DNA from: Beijerinckiaceae bacterium
GTDB taxonomy: Bacteria > Pseudomonadota > Alphaproteobacteria > Rhizobiales > Beijerinckiaceae
Length of the DNA stretch: 64,000 nt
Direction: 5' to 3'
Assembly: GCA_947454485.1 (NCBI GenBank)
Contig: CANGJJ010000010.1
Coordinates: 62,001 to 126,000, forward strand
The notes beneath the pieces are model-generated. The model was given only the letters and a program-made list of their open reading frames with translations, had not been told where the DNA came from and ran no database searches. The position numbers were made by a program, and so were the translations under genes. Positions 25,283-33,266 of this stretch are shown here, piece by piece. Every line of letters begins with the position of its first letter. Position 1 is the first letter of the stretch.

Positions 25283-27084
25283 TGCGCGTTGCTGATTACA
25301 TCCTCGACTATCTTTCCCGCGCTGGCGTCACGGACATTTTCTTGTTGCCCGGCGGTGGTGCGATGCATCTCAATGATGCGCTTGCGAGCCATCCAGATGT
25401 CGAGGGCGTCGTCTGTCATCACGAACAGGCTTGTGCGATTTCTGCTGAAGCATGGGGGCGCACAGCGCCCGCTGGCTTTGGTGTTGCCATGGTGACCACT
25501 GGGCCGGGTGCGACCAATGCTGTGACGCCGGTCGCTGGTGCATGGATCGAATCGCTGCCGCTCTTTGTCGTGTCGGGCCAAGTCAAGCGCGCTGATGCCT
25601 TGGCAGGCCGCAAGATCCGTCAGGGCGGCGTGCAGGAAGTTGATATCATCTCGCTCGTGACGCCGATCACCAAATTCGCGCGCACGGTGAATGATCCTGT
25701 ATCCATCAAAGCCTGTCTTGATGAAGCCATGTTTGAAATGACGACTGGCCGTAAAGGGCCGGTCTGGCTTGATGTGCCGCTCGACGTGCAAGCCGCGCAA
25801 ATCGACCCTGCGAGCTTGACCGGTTGGACGCCACCATCTGCAAGTGCTGATACATCGCGTGACTGGATCGCCACTTTCAAGATTTTGCTGGAAGGCGCTG
25901 AGCGTCCAGTTTTGCTCGGTGGCCATGGCATTCGCATCGCTGGTGCCGCTGACCAGTTTCGTGCACTTGCTGAGAAGCTCGGCATTCCGTGCACCTTCAC
26001 ATGGAATGCTGCGGATCTTCTTCCCTTTGATCATCCACTCTATGTCGGGCGTCCCGGCGTTGTGGCAGCGCGCGCGCCGAATTTCGCAATCCAAAATTGC
26101 GACTTGTTGATCGCCATTGGCTGCCGCCTCGATAATATTATCACCGCCTATAACCCGAAGGGGTTTGCACGCGCGGCGAAGAAGATCGTCGTCGATGTCG
26201 ATGCCCATGAGCTCAGCCGCCATGAGATGACGATTGATCTGCCGATTGAGGCGGATGCCAAGGCCGTCATAGACACCTTGCTGCACGAGAATATTGACTA
26301 TCGTGTCCCGCAAAATTGGGCAGAGCGCTGCGAGGATTGGAAGCGACGCTATCCAGCCAGTGAGGGCCGCGCGGCGACTTCGGGCGAGCGCATGAATCAT
26401 TATGCTTTCTGCGATGTTCTCTCGCGGTCACTGAAGCCCAATACGAATGTCATCACCGGCAGCTCAGGTCTCGCGGTGGAGGTGTTCTATACCACCTTCC
26501 AAAATCGCGAGGGCCAGCGTCTGTTCCTGACCTCCGGTCTGGGCGCAATGGGCTATGGTGTTGCCGCTGCGATCGGCGCTTGCGTTGGGTCAGGGCGCAA
26601 GCCGACCTATTGCATCGAAAGCGATGGCAGCTTGATGATGAATATTCAGGAGCTCGCGACTTTGCGCGCGCAGTCCTTGCCGATCACGGTCGTTGTGATG
26701 AACAACGGCGGCTATGCCTCCATTCGCAATACGCAGCGCAACTATTTCGATAGCCGCTTCATTGGCACTGACCGGGAATCGGGTCTTTTGATCCCCGATC
26801 TTGTCGCGATTGCGCAGTCCTTCGGACTGCCCGCAGTGGATGTGTCGAGCGAGGCCGAGCTCGAAACGGTTTTGCAAGACCTGCCCGCTGCTGGCCCGCG
26901 TCTCATCAATGTGCATCTTGCGCGTGATGAGGTGCTCGCACCCAAGGTATCAGCCCTGCCGCAAAAAGATGGCTCCATCATCTCCATGCCGCTCGAGGAT
27001 ATGTCGCCGCTACTGCCGCTCGTTGTGCTGCAGCGTGAGATGATCGTCCCCTTGAGCGAACAATCATTGAGGTCGCGTGCCTGA
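25282..27084 (+). CDS. Thiamine pyrophosphate-dependent carboligase (acetolactate-synthase-like)
   Basis: A 600-residue TPP enzyme with three domains: pyrimidine-binding (1-170, catalytic Glu48 in HHEQA), a central Rossmann domain (190-320) and PP-binding (380-545, ESDGSLMMNIQELATL with NNGGY). Acetolactate synthases make branched-chain amino acid precursors, but the position here between a NeuB fusion and a methyltransferase points to sugar chemistry. YerE, a homologue, attaches a two-carbon unit from pyruvate to C4 of the E1/E3 product to form yersiniose. ATG 25282 overlaps the preceding stop. Substrate is inference; fold and cofactor are clear. Confidence 0.88.
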   Translation: MRVADYILDYLSRAGVTDIFLLPGGGAMHLNDALASHPDVEGVVCHHEQACAISAEAWGRTAPAGFGVAMVTTGPGATNAVTPVAGAWIESLPLFVVSGQVKRADALAGRKIRQGGVQEVDIISLVTPITKFARTVNDPVSIKACLDEAMFEMTTGRKGPVWLDVPLDVQAAQIDPASLTGWTPPSASADTSRDWIATFKILLEGAERPVLLGGHGIRIAGAADQFRALAEKLGIPCTFTWNAADLLPFDHPLYVGRPGVVAARAPNFAIQNCDLLIAIGCRLDNIITAYNPKGFARAAKKIVVDVDAHELSRHEMTIDLPIEADAKAVIDTLLHENIDYRVPQNWAERCEDWKRRYPASEGRAATSGERMNHYAFCDVLSRSLKPNTNVITGSSGLAVEVFYTTFQNREGQRLFLTSGLGAMGYGVAAAIGACVGSGRKPTYCIESDGSLMMNIQELATLRAQSLPITVVVMNNGGYASIRNTQRNYFDSRFIGTDRESGLLIPDLVAIAQSFGLPAVDVSSEAELETVLQDLPAAGPRLINVHLARDEVLAPKVSALPQKDGSIISMPLEDMSPLLPLVVLQREMIVPLSEQSLRSRA

Positions 27085-28220
27085 TGACAGCGCCCTGCCG
27101 CCTTTGCCGCATGACTTTGCCAGGGCAGCCTCTGCTGCAGCTGACAAACATGCCTGCAAGCGCTCAGGGCTTTCCTGACAAAGCGTCCTTGGTGCAAGAC
27201 AAGGGCGCTGATCTGCGTATCCTGCAATGTGAAGCCTGTGGCCTGGTGCAGGCTGATTGCGCGCCTGTTTCCTATTGGCGCGAAGTCATCCGTGCCACAG
27301 CTTTCTCCCCGCAGATGCGGATCTTTCGGCAAGCCTTTCTCAATGACTTTGTTCAGGCGCATCAGCTTGCGGGTAAGTCTGTGTTGGAGATTGGATGCGG
27401 AAGAGGGGAATATCTCTCACTCCTTAGCGAAGCAGGAATGATGCCTGTTGGAACCGAGTTCGGTGTAGCCAATAGTGCTGCCGCGCGCGCGGCTGGTCAC
27501 ACTGTGATCGAAACTTTTCCGGATAATCCATCTGTCACACTCGATGGGGCACCCTTTAGCGCTTTCGCGAGCTTCAATTTTATGGAGCATTGGCCCGACC
27601 CTTCACAGGTGTTACGGGCCATTGTTCATAATATGAGCGATGATTGCGTTGGTCTGATCGAAGTCCCTAATTTCGATATGATCCTCGCAAAACATTTGTT
27701 CAGCGAATTCATCGCCGACCATCTGTCGTATTTTACAGCAGACAGTCTGAAGCTTGTGCTGAACATGAACGGCTTTGAGGTTGTGAGCTGCCAGAGCATT
27801 TGGCATGACTACATTCTTTCTGCGATTGTGCGCAAAAGGCACCCAGCGAAAGTCGAACCCTTCGCCGCGCATCGCGCCCATCTGCAGACGAGTGTCGATT
27901 CATTCCTCAAATCTTGTGCTGGGCAGGGTGTCGCGTTATGGGGTGCCGGCCATCAGGCTTTGGCAACAGTCTCGCTTCTTGGGCTGCAAGACAAGATTGC
28001 TTATGTGGTGGATTCTGCGCCATTCAAACAGGGGCGTTACACGCCTGCCTCACATCTGCCCATTCACGCGCCCGATCATTTGCGCAGTGAGCCCGTCGGC
28101 TCTGTGCTGGTGATGGCTGCTGGTTTTTCCGACGAGATCGCAGATATTCTGCAACGTGACTTCGATCCAGGTTTGAAAATTGCGATCCTGCGCGATCATG
28201 GCGTGGAGGTGGTGCGATGA
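27084..28220 (+). CDS. SAM-dependent C-methyltransferase-like protein
   Basis: A 378-residue protein of the sugar C-methyltransferase type. An N-terminal zinc-finger-like part has Cys pairs (CRLCRM and CEACGLVQ). A class I methyltransferase core follows (LEIGCGRGEYLSLLSEAG, FNFMEHWPDP). A Rossmann-like C-terminal domain starts VALWGAGHQALATVSLLG. This three-part plan is that of NDP-hexose C-methyltransferases such as TylC3. It starts inside the TPP stop (TGATG) and ends with an ATGA overlap onto the Nudix gene. A second member lies at 50324. The target sugar is unknown. Confidence 0.82.
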   Translation: MTAPCRLCRMTLPGQPLLQLTNMPASAQGFPDKASLVQDKGADLRILQCEACGLVQADCAPVSYWREVIRATAFSPQMRIFRQAFLNDFVQAHQLAGKSVLEIGCGRGEYLSLLSEAGMMPVGTEFGVANSAAARAAGHTVIETFPDNPSVTLDGAPFSAFASFNFMEHWPDPSQVLRAIVHNMSDDCVGLIEVPNFDMILAKHLFSEFIADHLSYFTADSLKLVLNMNGFEVVSCQSIWHDYILSAIVRKRHPAKVEPFAAHRAHLQTSVDSFLKSCAGQGVALWGAGHQALATVSLLGLQDKIAYVVDSAPFKQGRYTPASHLPIHAPDHLRSEPVGSVLVMAAGFSDEIADILQRDFDPGLKIAILRDHGVEVVR

Positions 28221-28741
28221 GCCTCGACACACACAGCGCGCTCAACGACGCCGTGACCCGCATCAATGAGCTGGTCCCCGACTCTCGTAGCGGCTTGCCA
28301 AACGAGCTGTTCTATTTGACGAGCCGCCTCACGCCACTCATCAATGTGGACCTTATGATCGCGAATGAGCACGGTCAGACCTTGCTGACTTGGCGCGCTG
28401 ATCAGTTCTACGGCCCGGGTTGGCATGTGCCCGGAGGCATCATTCGCTTCAAGGAAGAGGCCGCGCAGCGAATCCATAAAGTCGCTGCGAGCGAGCTTGG
28501 CGTTGAGGTTGAGGCGGATGCGTCCCCAGTCGCCTTTTTCGAAATCATGAATCCTGATCGCGACATTCGTGGTCACTTCATCTCGCTTGTCTATCGCTGC
28601 CGGTTGTTGAGCGCGCTCAACCCAGCACAACAAGCATCCAATTTAGACTCGGCAGAAGCCGGCCAATGGATTTGGGTCGATCAGATGCCGCTTAACATGA
28701 TCAGACAGCAGAAGCGGTTCGAACACCTCTTCCGGCTTTGA
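28217..28741 (+). CDS. Nudix hydrolase, GDP-mannose mannosyl hydrolase-like
   Basis: A 174-residue Nudix-fold protein. The Nudix box (residues 74-96) is atypical: G-x5-E is present, but the canonical R-E pair is K88-V89 and the E-E pair is S92-E93. GDP-mannose mannosyl hydrolases (Gmm) show a related loss because they cut the glycosidic bond rather than the pyrophosphate. QFYGPGWHVPGG and FFEIMNPDRDIRGHFISL match Gmm-like proteins. It may remove a sugar from an NDP-sugar or edit the pool for the pathway. Coupled by ATGA to the methyltransferase. Confidence 0.8.
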   Translation: MSLDTHSALNDAVTRINELVPDSRSGLPNELFYLTSRLTPLINVDLMIANEHGQTLLTWRADQFYGPGWHVPGGIIRFKEEAAQRIHKVAASELGVEVEADASPVAFFEIMNPDRDIRGHFISLVYRCRLLSALNPAQQASNLDSAEAGQWIWVDQMPLNMIRQQKRFEHLFRL

Positions 28742-28752
28742 AGGAGACAGAC

Positions 28753-30642
28753 ATGGATACCGAACTCTTATTGAAGTCACTGTCGGCCGAGGAAATCGCC
28801 AAGCGCAATGGTCTTGCTGCGCGCAAGCCCTATGTGGCCGAAAAGCTCGCTCGTATTTCTGAGATCGAAGAACGCGGTGACATCAGCCCGATCATCCGGC
28901 TTGAGAAGAGCTATTTGTGCAACTTTCAATGCACCCATTGTTCAGCTGAATACTATATGGACCGTCACCTTGAAAAGGTGAAGAAGGTTGTTGATGATCG
29001 TCCGAAGATGAGCATGGATGATGTGCGCGCCTTGTCGAAAGAGGCGGACGAGCTTGGTCTCGCACGCTTCGTCATCACCGGCGGTGAGCCGCTTGTCATG
29101 CGCGACTTCGACGAAGTCGTTGCCGCTATCGATCCTGATAAGCACTATATTATCAGCGATACGAATGGTTGGTTCTTGGACGACAAGAAGGCGCAGCACT
29201 TAAAGTCCATCGGAGTTGAAAAGGTGCAGCTGTCACTCGATAGCTATATCGAGGCTGACCACGACAAGTTTCGCAATAAGCCGGGGTCTTACAAGCGCGT
29301 GATGCGAGCGATTGATGCCAGCCTTGATGCGGGTCTCAATTTGCTGGTCTCGACCGTTTTGGTGAATGGTCGCGCAGGCACAAAGGAGTTCGAAGAGCTT
29401 TGCCGTTTCTGCACGGAACGCGATGTCGGGCTGTATATCTCTTACGCCAAGCCGACCGGCTCTTGCACGGATCATCCGGAGTTTGTGATCACCAAGGAAG
29501 ATGCCGATATAGTGCGTCAGATGGAGAAGACCTATAAGATCTTCACCCATATGACGCCGTCTTATGGGTCATTCAAGGGCTGCATCACTACCAAGGGGAT
29601 CATCACCGTCACCAATACGATGGAGGTGACGCCGTGCCCCTATATTGACATGTCGATTGGCAATCTGCGCCAGACTGGTTTGAAAGAAGTGCTGGCGCGT
29701 GGCATGCGCAATCCCTGGATGGGGCCCTATCGACCTGACTGCATCATTGGTGAAGATCCGAAATTTATCTCGCTGCATACGAAGCGCACGGCAGGTGCCA
29801 CTTTGTTGCCGATCCCGTGGGGCGAAGGCTTCAGCGATGACAATACGCTCCACGATGAATCCGCTGATCCGATTTATGATGGCTTGTTTGACCAGACGGG
29901 GCGCGCAAATCCTGTTGGTTTGAGCAGCCCGGTCAATATCAAGAGCCGCAACTATTTTTCTTTCACCAAACATGAGATTGATCTTGATGCCGTATACCAA
30001 CGCGTTGTTGATAATATTCCCGGCGACTATCCAACCCTCGAGCAATTCAAGAGCGAATATCTCGACGTGATAGCAACGATCAAGAATGATCCTGCTTTGC
30101 GCGGCATGTTGAATGGCGTGCATATGCCTATCATGTTGCCGCAGATGGAAGTGGGGGATGAAGGCGAAGTGATGGAGGAGCTTTTCGTGGGATATGTCGC
30201 GCAGGCGTTTGCGCAGACTTACCCCACCTATAGTTTCAAGAACCATGTTAAGTCGTCGCTCAAGGGCAAATTCAAAGCGCTCAGCGGAAGCCGTCACCAA
30301 ACATTGCTTGATCGCATGACCTTCGGTCATGTCGTCGGTGTCTATGCGCCCGCATTGCGTGAATATTCAGTTCATGCTGCGGCCGAACGTATGAAGGCTT
30401 TTCCTGAACATGTGTTGCTCGCTGGCCCAATCGACACGGCTGCAGCCTTTGTGTCGAATCCGGCTCTTTTGCAAAATCCTGATGCCTATCCCCCGGTTGT
30501 TTGGATGCCCGGCCTCAGTGGCAAAGTTGGTGAGGGTTATCACTTCGAAGCCTATGGCTATGATTTGACCTTCAATCGCCGGATGCACTTCGACAAATGC
30601 GCAGAAACTTCAACATGCGGCCTGGTTGTTCTGGCGCCATGA
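28753..30642 (+). CDS. Radical SAM protein with long unassigned C-terminal domain
   Basis: A 629-residue radical SAM enzyme. CNFQCTHC (Cys56, Cys60, Cys63) binds the SAM-coordinating [4Fe-4S] cluster, and ITGGEPL is the SAM-binding GGE motif. A later Cys pair (GCITTKG, TPCPYIDMSIGNL) resembles a SPASM/twitch auxiliary site. Residues about 360-629 match nothing I know. I start at ATG 28753, after AAGGAG (28741-28746); an in-frame TTG at 28738 precedes the ribosome site. In this operon, a radical modification of a sugar or of a peptide-like substituent is possible. It overlaps the following epimerase gene by ATGA. Confidence 0.85.
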   Translation: MDTELLLKSLSAEEIAKRNGLAARKPYVAEKLARISEIEERGDISPIIRLEKSYLCNFQCTHCSAEYYMDRHLEKVKKVVDDRPKMSMDDVRALSKEADELGLARFVITGGEPLVMRDFDEVVAAIDPDKHYIISDTNGWFLDDKKAQHLKSIGVEKVQLSLDSYIEADHDKFRNKPGSYKRVMRAIDASLDAGLNLLVSTVLVNGRAGTKEFEELCRFCTERDVGLYISYAKPTGSCTDHPEFVITKEDADIVRQMEKTYKIFTHMTPSYGSFKGCITTKGIITVTNTMEVTPCPYIDMSIGNLRQTGLKEVLARGMRNPWMGPYRPDCIIGEDPKFISLHTKRTAGATLLPIPWGEGFSDDNTLHDESADPIYDGLFDQTGRANPVGLSSPVNIKSRNYFSFTKHEIDLDAVYQRVVDNIPGDYPTLEQFKSEYLDVIATIKNDPALRGMLNGVHMPIMLPQMEVGDEGEVMEELFVGYVAQAFAQTYPTYSFKNHVKSSLKGKFKALSGSRHQTLLDRMTFGHVVGVYAPALREYSVHAAAERMKAFPEHVLLAGPIDTAAAFVSNPALLQNPDAYPPVVWMPGLSGKVGEGYHFEAYGYDLTFNRRMHFDKCAETSTCGLVVLAP

Positions 30643-31739
30643 CAGCCATCTGCGCGACACCTCAGTTTCTTGTAGCGGAATATCAAAGGGCGGCTGAGCT
30701 TTATCAGCCGGCCCTTAGGCTGCTTGACGGTGCGCGCATATTGTTGACCGGCGGTACCGGTCCATTTGGGCAGTGGATTCTTGGTGTCGCGAAAGCCGCT
30801 CATGACCTCTTTGGTATTCGCATCGGATTTGATCTTGTAACGCGTGATGCGCAGGCTCTTCGGTTTCGGTTCTCCGGTCTTCTTCAAGCGATGGATGTGC
30901 GTCTCATCGAGGGCGATGTGCGCCAGGTCGACTTTTCGCAAAGCGGTGCCCCTTTGATCATCCATGGCGCAGCTCCATCTGCGCGTGAAACCTTTGAGGG
31001 AAAATCTTCCCTCGACAAATTTGATGCCCTCTATTTGGGGACACGCCGGATCGCCGAACATGCGACCACAATCAAGGCGCAAAAGCTTTTGTTCGTGAGC
31101 TCTGGCGCAGCCTATGGATCGCAAGGTTCAGGGGGCTTTGCTGAGGATGGATGTTATCAGATAGCGACTGATCTACGCGATGGCGGCCTGATGCAGGGAA
31201 AGCGTGCTGCTGAGTTCATCGCGTTTGAAACCTGCAGACAAGCCGGCATTGAGTGTGTTGCGGCACGTTGCTTCAGCTTTGTTGGCGCGGGCATGCCCTA
31301 TGATTTGCACTATGCCGTCGGAGAATTCACGTTTAAGGCAATCAAACAAGAACCCATCGTCATTCAAAGTGATGGCACTGCACTTCGGTCATTTATGCAT
31401 CTGCGCGATTTGTCCGGCTGGCTCCTGACGTTGCTAGCGCAGCATACGCAGCACGCGATTTATAATGTGGGCTCGAGTTACGAGGTGAGTATTCTCGACC
31501 TAGCGCAAAAGATCAAAAAAAACCTTGGCTCAGCAAGTGAGATCACTTGTCTTGGCGGGCCGTCAACATCTGTTGGAAATCCAACACGCCACGCTTATGT
31601 GCCGGACATTTCCCGTATCAAACACGAATTGATGCTACCGCCTGTGCTTCCGCTTGATGAGGCGTTGCAATCTTACGCCCATTGGGTTGCGTATGATCTG
31701 AAGCACTCGGCTGTTGCAGCATCCAGGACTGGAGCTTGA
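30639..31739 (+). CDS. NAD-dependent epimerase/dehydratase-like protein lacking the catalytic Tyr
   Basis: A 366-residue extended SDR. The cofactor loop is LLTGGTGPFGQW (residues 36-46); FVSSGAAYG follows, and FMHLRDLSGWLL marks the sugar-binding half. Where related enzymes have Y-x3-K, this protein has L184-MQG-K188, so the proton-transfer Tyr appears lost. It may use another residue, bind without catalysis, or do a reaction not needing the Tyr. ATG 30639 sits in an ATGA overlap with the radical SAM stop; upstream in-frame starts lie inside that gene. Closest apparent relatives are NDP-sugar epimerases and dehydratases. Confidence 0.8.
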   Translation: MTAICATPQFLVAEYQRAAELYQPALRLLDGARILLTGGTGPFGQWILGVAKAAHDLFGIRIGFDLVTRDAQALRFRFSGLLQAMDVRLIEGDVRQVDFSQSGAPLIIHGAAPSARETFEGKSSLDKFDALYLGTRRIAEHATTIKAQKLLFVSSGAAYGSQGSGGFAEDGCYQIATDLRDGGLMQGKRAAEFIAFETCRQAGIECVAARCFSFVGAGMPYDLHYAVGEFTFKAIKQEPIVIQSDGTALRSFMHLRDLSGWLLTLLAQHTQHAIYNVGSSYEVSILDLAQKIKKNLGSASEITCLGGPSTSVGNPTRHAYVPDISRIKHELMLPPVLPLDEALQSYAHWVAYDLKHSAVAASRTGA

Positions 31740-31740
31740 G

Positions 31741-33255
31741 ATGAGCGGATACAGAAATTTTTCGCCTGACCAGATAGTCAAAAGTTGTCCGAAACTAGAA
31801 AGCGGACTTCGCTTCGGGCCTGAGGGCGTTCGAGCATGTCAGCTTGGACCTTTTGCGGCACCACTGTATTGGACAGATGACGAAGCGAAGTCCTTGCATG
31901 TTACGCATGATATGATCATCGAAAAACGTCGCGAACTATTCAACAAGCTCAACGACAATGAGAGCGATGTTATATGTAAAAAGTGCGCAATGGTTGTGCA
32001 GAAGCCTTTCGCGAAAGTTGATTTCAGCAAGATCGGGCGTATTGACCATGCGCCGCGCACGATCTGTAACCTGCGCTGCGACTTCTGCGGTTTCACACAT
32101 GCCGAAAAGTCGGGCGACGTTAAAAACTCTTTCGTCGAGGCCAACTATGAATCCCTAAAGTTCATGCAGTGCTTCGGCGAGAATGACGTCGAATGGGATG
32201 CGGCGGTGGACTTCAACGGCGGCGAGACGAGCCTGCTGAAAAACCTCGGTTCGTATCTCGACTATTTTCGGGAAATGAAAATTCGCGTTTTGTGTTTCAC
32301 GAACTCGGTTCAGTTCAGTCAGCATATTTATGACGGAGTTGCTGATGGATCAATTCAGTGGCTCGTTACATCCATCGATGCTGGCACGCCCTCGACTTAC
32401 AAGGTTACAAAAAAGGGCGATGTCTTCGGAAAGGTGCTAGAAAATTGTGCGCGCTATGCGGAGGCTGGTTCGAAAGGTGGTGGTAAATTCGCTGTAAAAT
32501 ATATCTTCACAGAGAATAATTGCAGCGACGATGATATTTACGGTTTCGCTTACGCGATGCTTGCAATCCGACCGCAGAAGATTTGGCTCACCTATGATTT
32601 CACGCCTTTTGGCATCATTTCACCGGATGCTAGTGACTTCCAAGGATATGACTTCACCAAGCAAATCAATGCCTATGCGAAGCTCTATCATTTGTTGAAG
32701 AAGCACGGGTTGGAAGCGATCCATTATACCGAGGGACATCTGGCGAAGATCAGCAGACCGGGCAAGCTTCTTCTGCAAAAGACACTGGAACGCTGCCAGC
32801 AGTTAGAGCCTCGTAGTGTAGATGCTGAGAAGCAGCGCACATTGCATTTGAATGATTTCCGTATGGTGCATGATGCCCCAACCGCTCTGGTGGAAAGCTT
32901 CTCTCTCAGTGATGGAAGGATCGTGGCAAGCGGCGAAAATCTCGACCTCTCCAACAAACGTGTCGCGATTGTGCCTGCAACTGAGGCCACCCGCAGTCTT
33001 TTGAAGATTGTCAAAGCGTGCGGTCCAGCTTCTATCAACTTTGTTGATGCCAGCACTCTCTTGCAAGGCAAGAAGGTGGATGGACATGAGATCATGCCTT
33101 ACGAGGGGCTTCCGGACCTGAAGCCAGACGTTGTTCTCGCGCTTCCGCCTGATCAGCATCGCGCAGCCATTCTGGCTCAGCTTGAGCGTTCAATGGGAGG
33201 GACCGCTGGTATTTTCGTATTTTCGGGCGGCGGCAACGACGGTTTTTCGCTTTAA
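31741..33255 (+). CDS. Radical SAM protein (second of the operon)
   Basis: A 504-residue radical SAM enzyme unlike the first. A Cys pair CKKC (79, 82) precedes the cluster motif CNLRCDFC (Cys109, 113, 116), followed by VDFNGGETS (GGE motif) and a TIM-barrel-like run to about residue 330. The last 150 residues are a mixed region ending VLALPPDQHRAAIL and FVFSGGGNDG. ATG 31741 follows GGAG (31731-31734), 1 bp after the epimerase stop. The pre-motif CxxC resembles radical SAM proteins from glycan clusters. Substrate unknown. Confidence 0.83.
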   Translation: MSGYRNFSPDQIVKSCPKLESGLRFGPEGVRACQLGPFAAPLYWTDDEAKSLHVTHDMIIEKRRELFNKLNDNESDVICKKCAMVVQKPFAKVDFSKIGRIDHAPRTICNLRCDFCGFTHAEKSGDVKNSFVEANYESLKFMQCFGENDVEWDAAVDFNGGETSLLKNLGSYLDYFREMKIRVLCFTNSVQFSQHIYDGVADGSIQWLVTSIDAGTPSTYKVTKKGDVFGKVLENCARYAEAGSKGGGKFAVKYIFTENNCSDDDIYGFAYAMLAIRPQKIWLTYDFTPFGIISPDASDFQGYDFTKQINAYAKLYHLLKKHGLEAIHYTEGHLAKISRPGKLLLQKTLERCQQLEPRSVDAEKQRTLHLNDFRMVHDAPTALVESFSLSDGRIVASGENLDLSNKRVAIVPATEATRSLLKIVKACGPASINFVDASTLLQGKKVDGHEIMPYEGLPDLKPDVVLALPPDQHRAAILAQLERSMGGTAGIFVFSGGGNDGFSL

Positions 33256-33266
33256 GAGGACTTAAA

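Noticed and set aside
25264-26400. Minus-strand ORF of 378 codons opposite the TPP enzyme
   Set aside because: The plus strand carries the full TPP-enzyme motifs; the antisense product has no recognisable domain.
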